NCBI RefSeq assembly: GCF_001005825.1
Contig: NZ_LBHV01000008.1
Location: forward strand, 64,501 to 128,500
Source: Rhizobium sp. LC145
Lineage (GTDB): Bacteria; Pseudomonadota; Alphaproteobacteria; Rhizobiales; Rhizobiaceae
DNA: 64,000 nucleotides
Reading direction: 5' to 3'
The notes beneath the pieces were generated by a model that was not told the DNA's origin, did not search any database, and worked only from the letters and a program-made list of their open reading frames with translations. Below are positions 15,984 to 23,407 of the stretch, piece by piece. Positions within the stretch are counted from its first letter, which is position 1. Every line of letters starts with the position of its first letter. The position numbers were made by a program, and so were the translations under genes.

Positions 15984-16718
15984 TCAGGTATTGACGAGCA
16001 CGAGGCCCGGCACCTGGAGGATCAGTTCGGGATCCTCGAACATGACATATTCCAGGTTCTTGCGGGCGATGCGGGCATGTTCGCGGGCGATGAATTCCGC
16101 GCGGGTTCCCTCGCGGGCGGCGATTGCCGAAACCAGCGCCCGGTGCTGCTCCTGTGCGATATGGAGCGACTTGCGGAAGGCCATGACTTCGGGGCTAATC
16201 GAAAGAAAGGCCGAAGGCGAGGCGAAGGGCAGCCGGGTGGCGCGCTCGATCTCGCGCTGGAGGACGGTGCTGCCCGAAAGCTCCACAAGGCAGGTGTGGA
16301 ACCTGGCGTTCAGTTCGGAATAGGCTTCAAAATCGACGTCGCCAGGCTCATCGCCAAAGCATTCCTCAAGCCGGGCCTCGACTTCCCGGAGCTGGTCGAG
16401 CCCGCCGGCCGAGACACCGCGTTCCGCGGCAAGACGGGCCGCGGTGCCTTCAAGCACGCCGCGAAGCTCGATCGAATCCACGACATCCGCGAAGGTGAAG
16501 CTGCGTACAACGAAACCGCCATTCGCCAGTCTGTCGAGCAGGCCCTCCTCGGCAAGCCTTGACAGGACCTCGCGTACGGGCGTGCGGGAAATCTGCAGGG
16601 CTTCGGCAAGCGGCACTTCGAAAAGCCGTGTCCCGCCGGGGAAATCGCCGCTGATGATCTTCTTGCGCAATTCCATCAGCGCCCGCAGCGTCTGCGTGGT
16701 TCGTGCCGTATCGTCCAA
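15984..16718 (-). CDS. GntR-family regulator, FadR/FCD subfamily (VanR-like position)
   Basis: A 244-residue repressor-type regulator. The N-terminal winged helix is clear (LRKKIISGDFPGGTRLFEVPLAEALQISRTPVREVLSRLA; SRTPVREVL is the recognition part). A C-terminal all-helical FCD ligand domain follows, with acidic and histidine metal-ligand candidates (ELNARFHTCLVELSGS and IAREHARIAR). I favour the TTG at 16718 because GGGGAGG lies 8 bases before it; another TTG at 16748 is possible. It lies upstream of the ligM-like gene on the same strand. Identical TGTATACA palindromes before both genes suggest it controls ligM-metF and itself, as VanR does for vanillate genes. Confidence 0.85.
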   Translation of the reverse strand: MDDTARTTQTLRALMELRKKIISGDFPGGTRLFEVPLAEALQISRTPVREVLSRLAEEGLLDRLANGGFVVRSFTFADVVDSIELRGVLEGTAARLAAERGVSAGGLDQLREVEARLEECFGDEPGDVDFEAYSELNARFHTCLVELSGSTVLQREIERATRLPFASPSAFLSISPEVMAFRKSLHIAQEQHRALVSAIAAREGTRAEFIAREHARIARKNLEYVMFEDPELILQVPGLVLVNT

Positions 16719-16786
16719 TGCCCGTGCCTCCCCGGCAGTCCTGTCCAAGTGAATCTTAGCCGTATCTCATCAAATGCCAAGCGGCA

Positions 16787-16794
16787 TGTATACA
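16787..16794. promoter_or_regulatory. Palindromic TGTATACA operator between gntR and araC
   Basis: TGTATACA occurs in GCATGTATACAGGG, in the region between the divergent GntR and AraC genes. It matches the site before the ligM-like gene and is best read as an autoregulatory operator for the GntR protein. It could also affect the AraC gene, whose ATG is 102 bases away. Confidence 0.55.
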
Positions 16795-16896
16795 GGGAAG
16801 GGTGACGGAAGAGGGGCGTTCATCGAAGCCGTCTCCGGCAAGCGGATTGCAGGCGGTGCCCACGGCTGCGATACTGGCTAAAAACGGGTATGCAGA

Positions 16897-17712
16897 ATGC
16901 CGGCAAGGAAACGAGGCGAATTTCGATTGTTCCGGAGCACGATCGCCGGCGTGCAGGCGGTGGCGGCGGAGACGGATCATCGGTTTTCCCGGCATACGCA
17001 TGACCAGTTCGGTATCGGGATCATCGAGCATGGCGCGCAGGTCTCCGCCAGCGGCCGTGGGCAGGTCGAGGCGGGTCCGGGCGATACGATCACCGTCAAT
17101 CCCGGAGAGGTTCATGATGGAGCGCCCATCGGCGATCACGGACGCTCCTGGCGGATGCTCTATTTCGAACCAAATATTATAGCAAAGGCGGTCGCGGAGA
17201 TCACCGAGGGCAAGAAATCCCTTGTCGAGTTCGCCGATCCGGTGATGCGGATCGGCCGGACCGCGGGTGATTTCCGCCTGCTGTTTGCCGCCGTCACCGG
17301 GCAGGAGGCGGCTGCGGCCTGCCTGCGCCGACAGGAACTGCTGCTCACTCTACTGGCCGGGGTCATGCAAGAGAAATCGGACACTATGCCGGCCTTTCCC
17401 GCCGCCGTCGCGATCGCGCTCGAAAGACTGAACGACGACCCTGCCGGACAGATAACCCTGCCCGATCTCGCCGCCATCAGCGGACTTTCGCAGTTCCAGT
17501 TCCTGCGTGCCTTTTCTCGGGCGACCGGGCTTACGCCGCACGCCTATCTGATCCAGCGCCGGGTTTCGCTTGCCCGCAGGTTGATTGCCGGGGGTATACC
17601 TCTTGCGCAAGCGGCCGTCGAGAGCGGGTTTTCGGACCAGAGCCATATGACCCGGATTTTCACGCGCACCTATGGGATTTCGCCGGGCAATTATGCCGAA
17701 GTGGCGCGGTAA
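16897..17712 (+). CDS. AraC-family transcriptional regulator
   Basis: A 271-residue regulator. The N-terminal cupin-like ligand domain (HRFSRHTHDQFGIGIIEHG, then GPGDTITVNPGEVHDG) is followed by the two helix-turn-helix motifs of AraC at about residues 180-265 (LPDLAAISGLSQFQFLRAFS and LIAGGIPLAQAAVESGFSD, then HMTRIFTRTYGISPGNY). Genes with this layout often control exporters such as LysE or EamA proteins, and a LysE gene lies 2.3 kb away, but no link is shown. The ATG at 16897 has only a weak upstream purine run. Confidence 0.82.
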   Translation: MPARKRGEFRLFRSTIAGVQAVAAETDHRFSRHTHDQFGIGIIEHGAQVSASGRGQVEAGPGDTITVNPGEVHDGAPIGDHGRSWRMLYFEPNIIAKAVAEITEGKKSLVEFADPVMRIGRTAGDFRLLFAAVTGQEAAAACLRRQELLLTLLAGVMQEKSDTMPAFPAAVAIALERLNDDPAGQITLPDLAAISGLSQFQFLRAFSRATGLTPHAYLIQRRVSLARRLIAGGIPLAQAAVESGFSDQSHMTRIFTRTYGISPGNYAEVAR

Positions 17713-17798
17713 TATTCATTTCGTCGGAGCACCGCCGACCCGAACCTTACCAATTGTTCATTTGACCCTTCATGCCGGCCCTTCCTAGGTTTTGGAAG

Positions 17799-17857
17799 CC
17801 GCCATGACGGCGGTCAGAGGCTCGCATCCGGGTTTCGGGTTGGGGATCGCGAGCCTC
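17799..17857. terminator. Probable bidirectional terminator between araC and the DUF922 gene
   Basis: Two stems lie between convergent gene ends. CCGCC/GGCGG (17799-17803 and 17809-17813) is short. GAGGCTCGC (17817-17825) and GCGAGCCTC (17849-17857) form a perfect 9-bp stem, extended inside by ATCC/GGAT with one bulged base. No long T-run follows on either strand, so strength is uncertain. Confidence 0.5.
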
Positions 17858-17876
17858 GTCAGACCCGCTGCTCACA

Positions 17877-18491
17877 TCAATACCCGTTCACCAGCCGCAG
17901 GATGAGCTGGTGGACATTGCCGCCTTCGCTGAGTTCGACCTTGTCGAAATCGCGGCTGCGCTGCCGTTGTGCGAGGGAAAGCTCTCCGAGCCGTTTGGTG
18001 AGGTCGGTTCTGATCTTTTTGCAATCCGGATCCGCATCGGCTCTCAGGCCGACGCTGACGGCCTCTATTTGCCGCACCATGTCGATGATGAACTCGCCGT
18101 GCACTTTCTCGTGGGCCGTAACGCCGGTGATGAAGGTTTCCCAATCTTGCTTTACGGTTGCGGGAAGCGTCGCCGCAGGCTTGGGAAGCGTATAGGTGAT
18201 GATGAGGTTCGGGCGCGCCGAGACCAGGATGCAGGACCCATCATCCTGCGGCTCGTATTTCCTCGACCATGTGAGCTTGAAATTCGTATGCGCAATCGCT
18301 CGGCCTACTCCGACATTCGGTCCTCTTTCGCCGATCGACGCATAAAGTTCGGCTCCCGATTGGCCTTTGATCGCATAGGCGCTGACCTTTTCCACCGCCT
18401 GCCACTGTGCCTCCGCGATGGACGGCAGGGATAGAAACCCGGCGACGAGCAGGTGGAATGAAAAGGCAGGCGTCACGCGGATTTTCCCCAA
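17877..18491 (-). CDS. Secreted DUF922 protein, putative zinc-dependent protease
   Basis: A 204-residue exported protein. A hydrophobic signal peptide covers about residues 8-28 (FSFHLLVAGFLSLPSIAEAQ). The zinc-binding HExxH motif appears as HEKVH at residues 127-131, in the family context GVTAHEKVHGEF, and DUF922 proteins are described as putative secreted zinc proteases. Two cysteines (SCILV and PDCKK) may form a disulfide in the periplasm. The start is TTG at 18491 or GTG at 18476; the latter has GGGGA about 8 bases upstream. Substrate is unknown. Confidence 0.75.
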   Translation of the reverse strand: MGKIRVTPAFSFHLLVAGFLSLPSIAEAQWQAVEKVSAYAIKGQSGAELYASIGERGPNVGVGRAIAHTNFKLTWSRKYEPQDDGSCILVSARPNLIITYTLPKPAATLPATVKQDWETFITGVTAHEKVHGEFIIDMVRQIEAVSVGLRADADPDCKKIRTDLTKRLGELSLAQRQRSRDFDKVELSEGGNVHQLILRLVNGY

Positions 18492-18622
18492 TGGCTATTC
18501 TCGTGCGGCGGACACTAGCGGGCTCTTCGGCTTGCTTCAATCGGTCAGGTAATGGGAACTCCACTCATGCATGGGGTTGGCGAATTCTGCTCGAACTGCT
18601 AAGCAACGGCCGTTTTTTAGAT

Positions 18623-18748
18623 ATGCGAGCCGTTCAATGGGTCCCAAGTCGTCAGACATATAAGCCGCAGCAACAGTTCCTTGTTGTTGCGGCCTTCTGT
18701 CCGGTTCATATCCAATTGTTGATGAAGTGGCAGATCGCCGCGGAATGA
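18623..18748 (+). CDS. Possible 41-residue leader peptide before the FloR/CmlA-like gene
   Basis: An ATG at 18623 opens a 41-codon frame (MRAVQWVPSRQTYKPQQQF and onward) ending with TGA 25 bases before the exporter GTG. A strong stem-loop at 18664-18693 lies within it. cmlA genes are known to be controlled by a translated leader with attenuation, so this arrangement is suggestive. No good ribosome site precedes the ATG, and the frame could be chance. I do not recognise the peptide. Confidence 0.3.
   Translation: MRAVQWVPSRQTYKPQQQFLVVAAFCPVHIQLLMKWQIAAE
18664..18693 (+). promoter_or_regulatory. Leader stem-loop upstream of the FloR/CmlA-like exporter
   Basis: GCCGCAGCAACAG (18664-18676) pairs with TTGTTGTTGCGGC (18681-18693) in a 13-pair stem with two G-U pairs and a TTCC loop. 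It lies 80 bases before the exporter start and is not followed by T residues, so it looks more like an attenuation or RNA-control element than a terminator. Confidence 0.55.
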
Positions 18749-18757
18749 AATTCATTC
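18743..18757. promoter_or_regulatory. Short perfect palindrome before the exporter start
   Basis: GAATGAA-A-TTCATTC is a 7-bp inverted repeat around one base, 16 bases before the GTG start of the exporter. It could be a repressor operator or a small RNA hairpin close to the ribosome site. Confidence 0.4.
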
Positions 18758-18773
18758 AAGCGGATCTCCCATC

Positions 18774-19961
18774 GTGTCCAATTTACAATCGCAAACCTGG
18801 AATCATACCCTGCCGACGGCGCTCCTGCTGTTGGCGCCATTCGATATCCTGGCCTCGCTTGCCATGGATATCTACCTGCCTGTCGTGCCGGCCATGCCAG
18901 GCATGCTCCAAACTTCGCCGACTATCGTGCAGTTGACCCTGAGCCTTTACATGCTCATGCTCGGCTTCGGTCAGATCGTCTTCGGGCCGCTTTCCGACCG
19001 GATCGGCCGCCGCCCGGTCGTTCTCGGCGGGGCGGCTCTCTTCATCCTCGCCTCCTTCCTGCTGGCCATCGCCTCGTCCGGCGCGATGTTCCTCGGGTTG
19101 CGCATCCTGCAGGCGCTCGGTGCCTCGGCTGCCCTGGTCGCCACCTTCGCCACCGTGCGGGACGTCTATGCCGAACGGCCGGAGGGCACGGCGATCTACA
19201 GCCTGCTGGGTTCGATGCTGGCCTTCGTGCCGGCGCTCGGACCCATTGCCGGCGCGCTGATCGCCGAGTGGTTCGGATGGCAGGCCATTTTCGCGACCCT
19301 CGGCATACTGGGGGTGATCGCCCTCATCAATGCGCTGCCGAACTGGCCGGAAACGCGGCCGAAGCGCGAAGGCACAGAAACCGTGGCGTTCGCGAGAATT
19401 CTCACGAACGCTTCCTTCTGGACCTATACGCTCGGTTTCAGCGCGGCCATGGGTTCCTTCTTCGTGTTCTTCTCGACGGCGCCGCGACTGCTCATCGGGC
19501 GGGCAGGCTTTTCCGAAATCGGCTTCAGCCTGGCCTTTTCCACCGCTGCTTTCGTCATGATCCTGACAAGCCGTTTCGCGAAGCGTTTTGTCGGCAGATG
19601 GGGCGTTGCGGGAAGTCTTGCCCGAGGGATGCTGCTGCTCCTTCTCGGCGCCTCGCTTCTCGTCGTCGGGCAAGGTTTGGTGGAGCCTTCATTCTGGAGC
19701 TTCCTGCCGCCGATGTGGATCATCGCCGTCGGGATCGTCTTTACGGCCTCGGTTACGGCCAACGGCGCTCTTCAGGAGTTCGGCAGCGTGGCCGGCACGG
19801 CGGTAGCGCTCTACTTCTGCATACAGAGCGTAATCGTCGGTGTGGCCGGCACAATGTCGGTCGTGCTGCTCGGCGGTGATACGGTATGGCCGCTCGCCGG
19901 ATATTGCGCGGTCATGGCGCTTATCACGCTGGCTGCCTTGGCACGTCTTTCGAGACGATAG
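18774..19961 (+). CDS. MFS drug exporter, FloR/CmlA-like (Bcr/CflA family)
   Basis: A 395-residue twelve-segment proton antiporter of the DHA1 Bcr/CflA group. The N-terminus (APFDILASLAMDIYLPVVPA, then QLTLSLYMLMLG and GPLSDRIGRRPV) and later blocks (VATFATVRDVYAERPEG, MGSFFVFFSTAPRLLIGRA) closely follow my memory of FloR (florfenicol and chloramphenicol export) and, less closely, CmlA. Length also matches (about 400). The start is GTG at 18774, with only a weak GGAT upstream. A structured leader precedes it. There is no mobile element nearby, so it may be an ancestral chromosomal homologue. Export of phenicols is inferred, not shown. Confidence 0.8.
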   Translation: MSNLQSQTWNHTLPTALLLLAPFDILASLAMDIYLPVVPAMPGMLQTSPTIVQLTLSLYMLMLGFGQIVFGPLSDRIGRRPVVLGGAALFILASFLLAIASSGAMFLGLRILQALGASAALVATFATVRDVYAERPEGTAIYSLLGSMLAFVPALGPIAGALIAEWFGWQAIFATLGILGVIALINALPNWPETRPKREGTETVAFARILTNASFWTYTLGFSAAMGSFFVFFSTAPRLLIGRAGFSEIGFSLAFSTAAFVMILTSRFAKRFVGRWGVAGSLARGMLLLLLGASLLVVGQGLVEPSFWSFLPPMWIIAVGIVFTASVTANGALQEFGSVAGTAVALYFCIQSVIVGVAGTMSVVLLGGDTVWPLAGYCAVMALITLAALARLSRR

Positions 19962-19970
19962 GAACATGTT

Positions 19971-19993
19971 CGGGCCGGCCTCGCGCCGGCCCG
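19971..19993. terminator. Hairpin between convergent exporter genes, probable bidirectional terminator
   Basis: CGGGCCGGC (19971-19979) and GCCGGCCCG (19985-19993) form a perfect 9-bp GC-rich stem with loop CTCGC, lying exactly between the stops of the MFS and LysE genes. No T-run is present. Confidence 0.6.
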
Positions 19994-20000
19994 TTCGCAA

Positions 20001-20612
20001 TCACCGCTCGGAAAATGCCAGCCTGGTGCCCAGCGCCACGAAAGCGCCGGCAAAGACGCGCCGCATCCAGGTCAGGATGTATGGCCGCGACAGGACCTGG
20101 CTGCGGATGGCCGCCGCAAACAGACCGTATCCCATGAAGACCACGAAAGTCATCAGCATGAAGGCCAGGCTGAGTTCGGTCATGTGCATCAACGGAGCGG
20201 TTTCGTCCTGTCCGATGAACTGCGGCAGGAAAGCGAAGAAGAAGATTGAGAGCTTCGGGTTCAGGAGATTGACGAAAATCGCCGAGAGGACCACTTGGCG
20301 TGCCGAACGAGGAGCAGTTTTCTCATCCACCGAAAGGGCTCCCCTCTCCTTCAATACCTGCCAGGCCATGAAAAGCAGGTAGGCGACGCCGAGATATTTG
20401 ATCGTCTGAAACGCAAGCGCACTCGCATGAAGCAGGGCGGCAAGCCCTGAGACCGCGGCTATCATGTGCGGCACTATGCCGAGCGTGCAGCCGAGCGCTG
20501 CGACAATGCCGGCGCGCGCGCCGCGCGAAAGGCCGGCGGCCAGCGTGACGAGAACGCCGGTGCCCGGCGAGACGACGACGATGAAAGAGGTGAGGAGAAA
20601 CTCAAGGCTCAT
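20001..20612 (-). CDS. LysE/RhtB-family amino acid exporter
   Basis: A 203-residue inner-membrane exporter of the LysE/RhtB family. It has about six hydrophobic segments and the family start LLTSFIVVVSPGTGVLVTLA. The other block is SAIFVNLLNPKLSIFFFAFL, where NPK is the conserved central motif. ATG at 20612 is preceded by AAAGGA at 8-9 bases. Such proteins export amino acids or homoserine lactone-like compounds; the substrate is not visible. It is monocistronic, convergent with the FloR-like gene, and divergent from psuG with 162 bases between starts. Confidence 0.87.
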   Translation of the reverse strand: MSLEFLLTSFIVVVSPGTGVLVTLAAGLSRGARAGIVAALGCTLGIVPHMIAAVSGLAALLHASALAFQTIKYLGVAYLLFMAWQVLKERGALSVDEKTAPRSARQVVLSAIFVNLLNPKLSIFFFAFLPQFIGQDETAPLMHMTELSLAFMLMTFVVFMGYGLFAAAIRSQVLSRPYILTWMRRVFAGAFVALGTRLAFSER

Positions 20613-20774
20613 GGAAAATGTCCTTTGGTAGGCCGAACGCTTTCCTCCGATAGATCTCGACGACGTCAATGGTCTTGAACGAAATTGCAGGCGGTTCTCT
20701 CTTGGGGAATGCACGTCGCATCTGTCGCCTAGGCATGCTATCAGACCGCCTAAAACGACGAAGGAATACCGTGA

Positions 20775-21698
20775 ATGACCCTCCTGAAACCGAAACTTAG
20801 CCGTGAAGTCGCCGAAATGCTCGCTGCCGGAGGTCCGGTCGTGGCGCTCGAATCGACGATCATCACCCACGGCATGCCCTATCCCGCTAATCTCGAAACG
20901 GCGCTGGCGGTCGAGGCGGTCGTGCGGGAAAACGGCGCGGTGCCGGCGACGATGGCCGTGGTGGAAGGCGAGCTGAGGGCGGGGCTGGAAAGCGTCGAGT
21001 TGGAATCGCTTGCCCAGGCAAAGGATGTGGTCAAGGCTTCCGGCCGTGATCTGGTGGTTGCCATGGTGCGCAGGCAATCGGCCGGCACGACCGTTTCCGC
21101 TACCATGCTGCTTGCCGATCTGGCCGGCATCGATATCTTTGCAACGGGCGGCGTCGGCGGCGTGCATCGCGGCGCGGAGCAGACCTTCGATATCTCCGCC
21201 GATCTTACCGAACTCGGCCGCACCAGGACGGCGGTCGTCTGCGCCGGCGTGAAGTCCATTCTCGATATAGCCAAGACACTGGAGTATCTGGAAACTCAGC
21301 GCGTGCCGGTGATCGCCTACGGCACCGATGAATTTCCGGCCTTCTTCACACGCTCAAGCGGCTACAAGGCGGACCACCGACTGGACACGCCGGAGGAGAT
21401 CGCCCGCGCCATGCACCTTCATCATAGGCTCGGCACCGGCACGGGCCTGCTGATCGCCAATCCGATCCCGCAAGAGGCCGCGCTGACACCGGAATTCATC
21501 GACGGCACGATCGCGGATGCGGTGCGCGAGGCCGATGAACGCGGCATCGGCCGCAAGGAGCTGACGCCCTTCCTGCTCGCCCGCATCAATGAGCTTTCCA
21601 AGGGAGAGAGCCTGAAGGCGAATATCGAGCTCGTGAAGAACAATGCGAAGCTCGCCGCGAAGATGGCCGTCGCCTATGCGGCGTTGAAGAAGGGCTGA
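20775..21698 (+). CDS. psuG: Pseudouridine-5'-phosphate glycosidase PsuG
   Basis: A 307-residue enzyme that splits pseudouridine 5'-phosphate to uracil and ribose 5-phosphate. Diagnostic blocks are VVALESTIITHGMPYP near the start, VVRENGAVPATMAVVEG, FATGGVGGVHRGAE, and YGTDEFPAFFTRSSG with the following catalytic region. Length matches PsuG (about 305-312). Most bacteria pair psuG with the pseudouridine kinase gene psuK, but no kinase gene adjoins it here. It converges on the YehW-like permease gene with 30 bases between stops. Confidence 0.92.
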   Translation: MTLLKPKLSREVAEMLAAGGPVVALESTIITHGMPYPANLETALAVEAVVRENGAVPATMAVVEGELRAGLESVELESLAQAKDVVKASGRDLVVAMVRRQSAGTTVSATMLLADLAGIDIFATGGVGGVHRGAEQTFDISADLTELGRTRTAVVCAGVKSILDIAKTLEYLETQRVPVIAYGTDEFPAFFTRSSGYKADHRLDTPEEIARAMHLHHRLGTGTGLLIANPIPQEAALTPEFIDGTIADAVREADERGIGRKELTPFLLARINELSKGESLKANIELVKNNAKLAAKMAVAYAALKKG

Positions 21699-21728
21699 TA
21701 TCGGCGCCACCGCCGGATTGCCTCTCGT

Positions 21729-22472
21729 TCAGGCGGTTCCCATCCGGCGGGCAAGCATGCGCTCGAGCGCGGACAGCGCGTCATAGATCAGCACGGCGAG
21801 TGCGCCGACGATCAGGCCGCCCTGCAGCACGAAGGCGAGATTGTTGGATTGCAGCCCGGCGATGATGACTTCGCCGAGCGTCCGTGCCGCGACCGTCGAG
21901 CCGATCGTGGCGGTCGCGAGGCTGATGACCACCGAAAGCCGGATGCCTGCGAGAATGACCGGAAGCGACAGCGGCAGCTCGATCTTTGCAAGCCGCTGCA
22001 TGTCGGTCATGCCGGCGCCGCGCGCAGCCTCCATCACCGAGCGCGGCAGATTGGTGAGCGCCGTCAGCGTGTTCTCGAAGATCGGCAGAAGGCCGTAAAG
22101 GAAGAGCGCGATCAACGTCGGTTTTTCGCCGAAGCCGACGGCAGGTACGGCCAACGCCAGCACCGCGACCGGGGGGAAGGTCTGGCCGATGTTCACCAGG
22201 CTGCGCGAAAGGGGCAGGAACTCCGCGCCGAAAGGGCGGGTGACGAGGATAGCCAGCATCACGGCGACGATTATCGCCGCCAATGTGGCGATGAAGACGG
22301 TGCGGAGATGCTGGACCGTCAGCGAAAGCAGGCTGCCTTGATTATAGATGGCGGGTGCGTTGGTCTGGGTCAGCGGCTTCAGCAACGGTTCGAAGCTTCC
22401 CGGCGTCACCAGGAAGGCGATCAGCAGGAGAAGCAGGAGCCCCCGCAGAATCGTCGGCAGCCACTGTTTCAT
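21729..22472 (-). CDS. yehW: Osmoprotectant ABC importer permease, YehW type
   Basis: A 247-residue inner-membrane permease of the OpuB/YehW family, last gene of a yehZYXW-like operon. Five or six hydrophobic segments are visible, and the coupling motif is in VMEAARGAGMTDMQRLAKIELP. Length is close to E. coli YehW (243). Its start overlaps the ATPase stop by four bases. The system takes up glycine betaine or related compounds, in E. coli with low affinity and stress-linked expression. Confidence 0.87.
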   Translation of the reverse strand: MKQWLPTILRGLLLLLLIAFLVTPGSFEPLLKPLTQTNAPAIYNQGSLLSLTVQHLRTVFIATLAAIIVAVMLAILVTRPFGAEFLPLSRSLVNIGQTFPPVAVLALAVPAVGFGEKPTLIALFLYGLLPIFENTLTALTNLPRSVMEAARGAGMTDMQRLAKIELPLSLPVILAGIRLSVVISLATATIGSTVAARTLGEVIIAGLQSNNLAFVLQGGLIVGALAVLIYDALSALERMLARRMGTA

Positions 22473-23407
22473 CGCGGCCTCGCTGCGCGTTTCAACAGCC
22501 CGTCGAGGGTTACTTTGCCGATCGGGGCGCCGCTTGCGGAGACGACGGGAAGCGCATCACGGCCGGTCCAGATGAGCTCACCCAGCGCATCCTGTTGGCT
22601 CGTCTCTCCGGAGATCGCGGGGCCCTCGACCTCGCCGGGCTCGGCCGCATCGCCTGCCGTTGCGATGGAGAGCAGCCGGAAAGGCCTTTGCGCCTCGCCG
22701 ATCAGCGTTTCGACGAAGGGCGTCGCCGGGGACCGGATGAGTTCGGCCGGCTCGCCGTATTGCACCACCTTGCCCTTGTCCATCACCGCAATCCTGGTCG
22801 CTAGGTGGAAGGCTTCGTCCATGTCGTGAGTGACGAGGATAACGGTCGTGCGGAAATGCTTCTGGATCGCGAGCAGGTCGTCCTGCGCCTTCGCGCGGAT
22901 CACCGGATCAAGCGCGCCGAAGGGTTCATCCATCAGCAGGATATTCGGTTCGGCGGCAAGTGCGCGGCCAACGCCGACGCGCTGCTGCTGTCCGCCGGAA
23001 AGCTCGTGCGGATAGCGTGCCCCGAACGTCTCGGGATCGAGCTGGAAAAGCGTGAGCAGTTCTTCAACCTTTGCGTCGATCCTCGCCTTTTCCCAACCGA
23101 GCAGGGTCGGCACGGTGGCGATATTCTCCGCGACGGTTCGGTGCGGGAAGAGCCCGTGTCCTTGAATGGCATAGCCGATCCGGCGGCGCAGTTCATGGCC
23201 GGGGATCGCCCGGTTGTCCTCGCCGTCGATGCGGATCGTGCCCGAGGTCGGCTCCACCAGACGGTTGACCATCCTGAGCAGTGTCGTCTTGCCGGAACCG
23301 GACGTGCCGACGACGACGGTGATCGTGCGGGGTTCGATCACCATCGAGACGTCATCGACCACGGCAGTGCCGTCGTAGCGTTTGGTGATGGCTTCGATCT
23401 CGATCAT
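22469..23407 (-). CDS. yehX: Osmoprotectant ABC importer ATPase, YehX type
   Basis: A 312-residue ATPase. Walker A is GTSGSGKTTL, the signature is LSGGQQQRVGVGRAL, and Walker B is ILLMDEPFGALD, with the switch histidine in LVTHDMDE. After the ATPase domain there is a CBS-like stretch (GRDALPVVSASGAPIGKVT), as in OpuA/ProV-type ATPases that sense ionic strength. E. coli YehX has about 308 residues. Overlaps with both neighbours by four bases show coupled translation. Confidence 0.88.
   Translation of the reverse strand: MIEIEAITKRYDGTAVVDDVSMVIEPRTITVVVGTSGSGKTTLLRMVNRLVEPTSGTIRIDGEDNRAIPGHELRRRIGYAIQGHGLFPHRTVAENIATVPTLLGWEKARIDAKVEELLTLFQLDPETFGARYPHELSGGQQQRVGVGRALAAEPNILLMDEPFGALDPVIRAKAQDDLLAIQKHFRTTVILVTHDMDEAFHLATRIAVMDKGKVVQYGEPAELIRSPATPFVETLIGEAQRPFRLLSIATAGDAAEPGEVEGPAISGETSQQDALGELIWTGRDALPVVSASGAPIGKVTLDGLLKRAARPR

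Noticed and set aside
14745..16562. 605-residue plus-strand frame opposite ligM and gntR
   Set aside because: It spans two genes and their intergenic operator region, has no domain pattern, and is explained by high GC leaving few stops on the opposite strand.
18604..18619. AACGGCCGTT followed by T residues, looking like a terminator
   Set aside because: The palindrome leaves no room for a loop, so at most three pairs can form; too weak to call.
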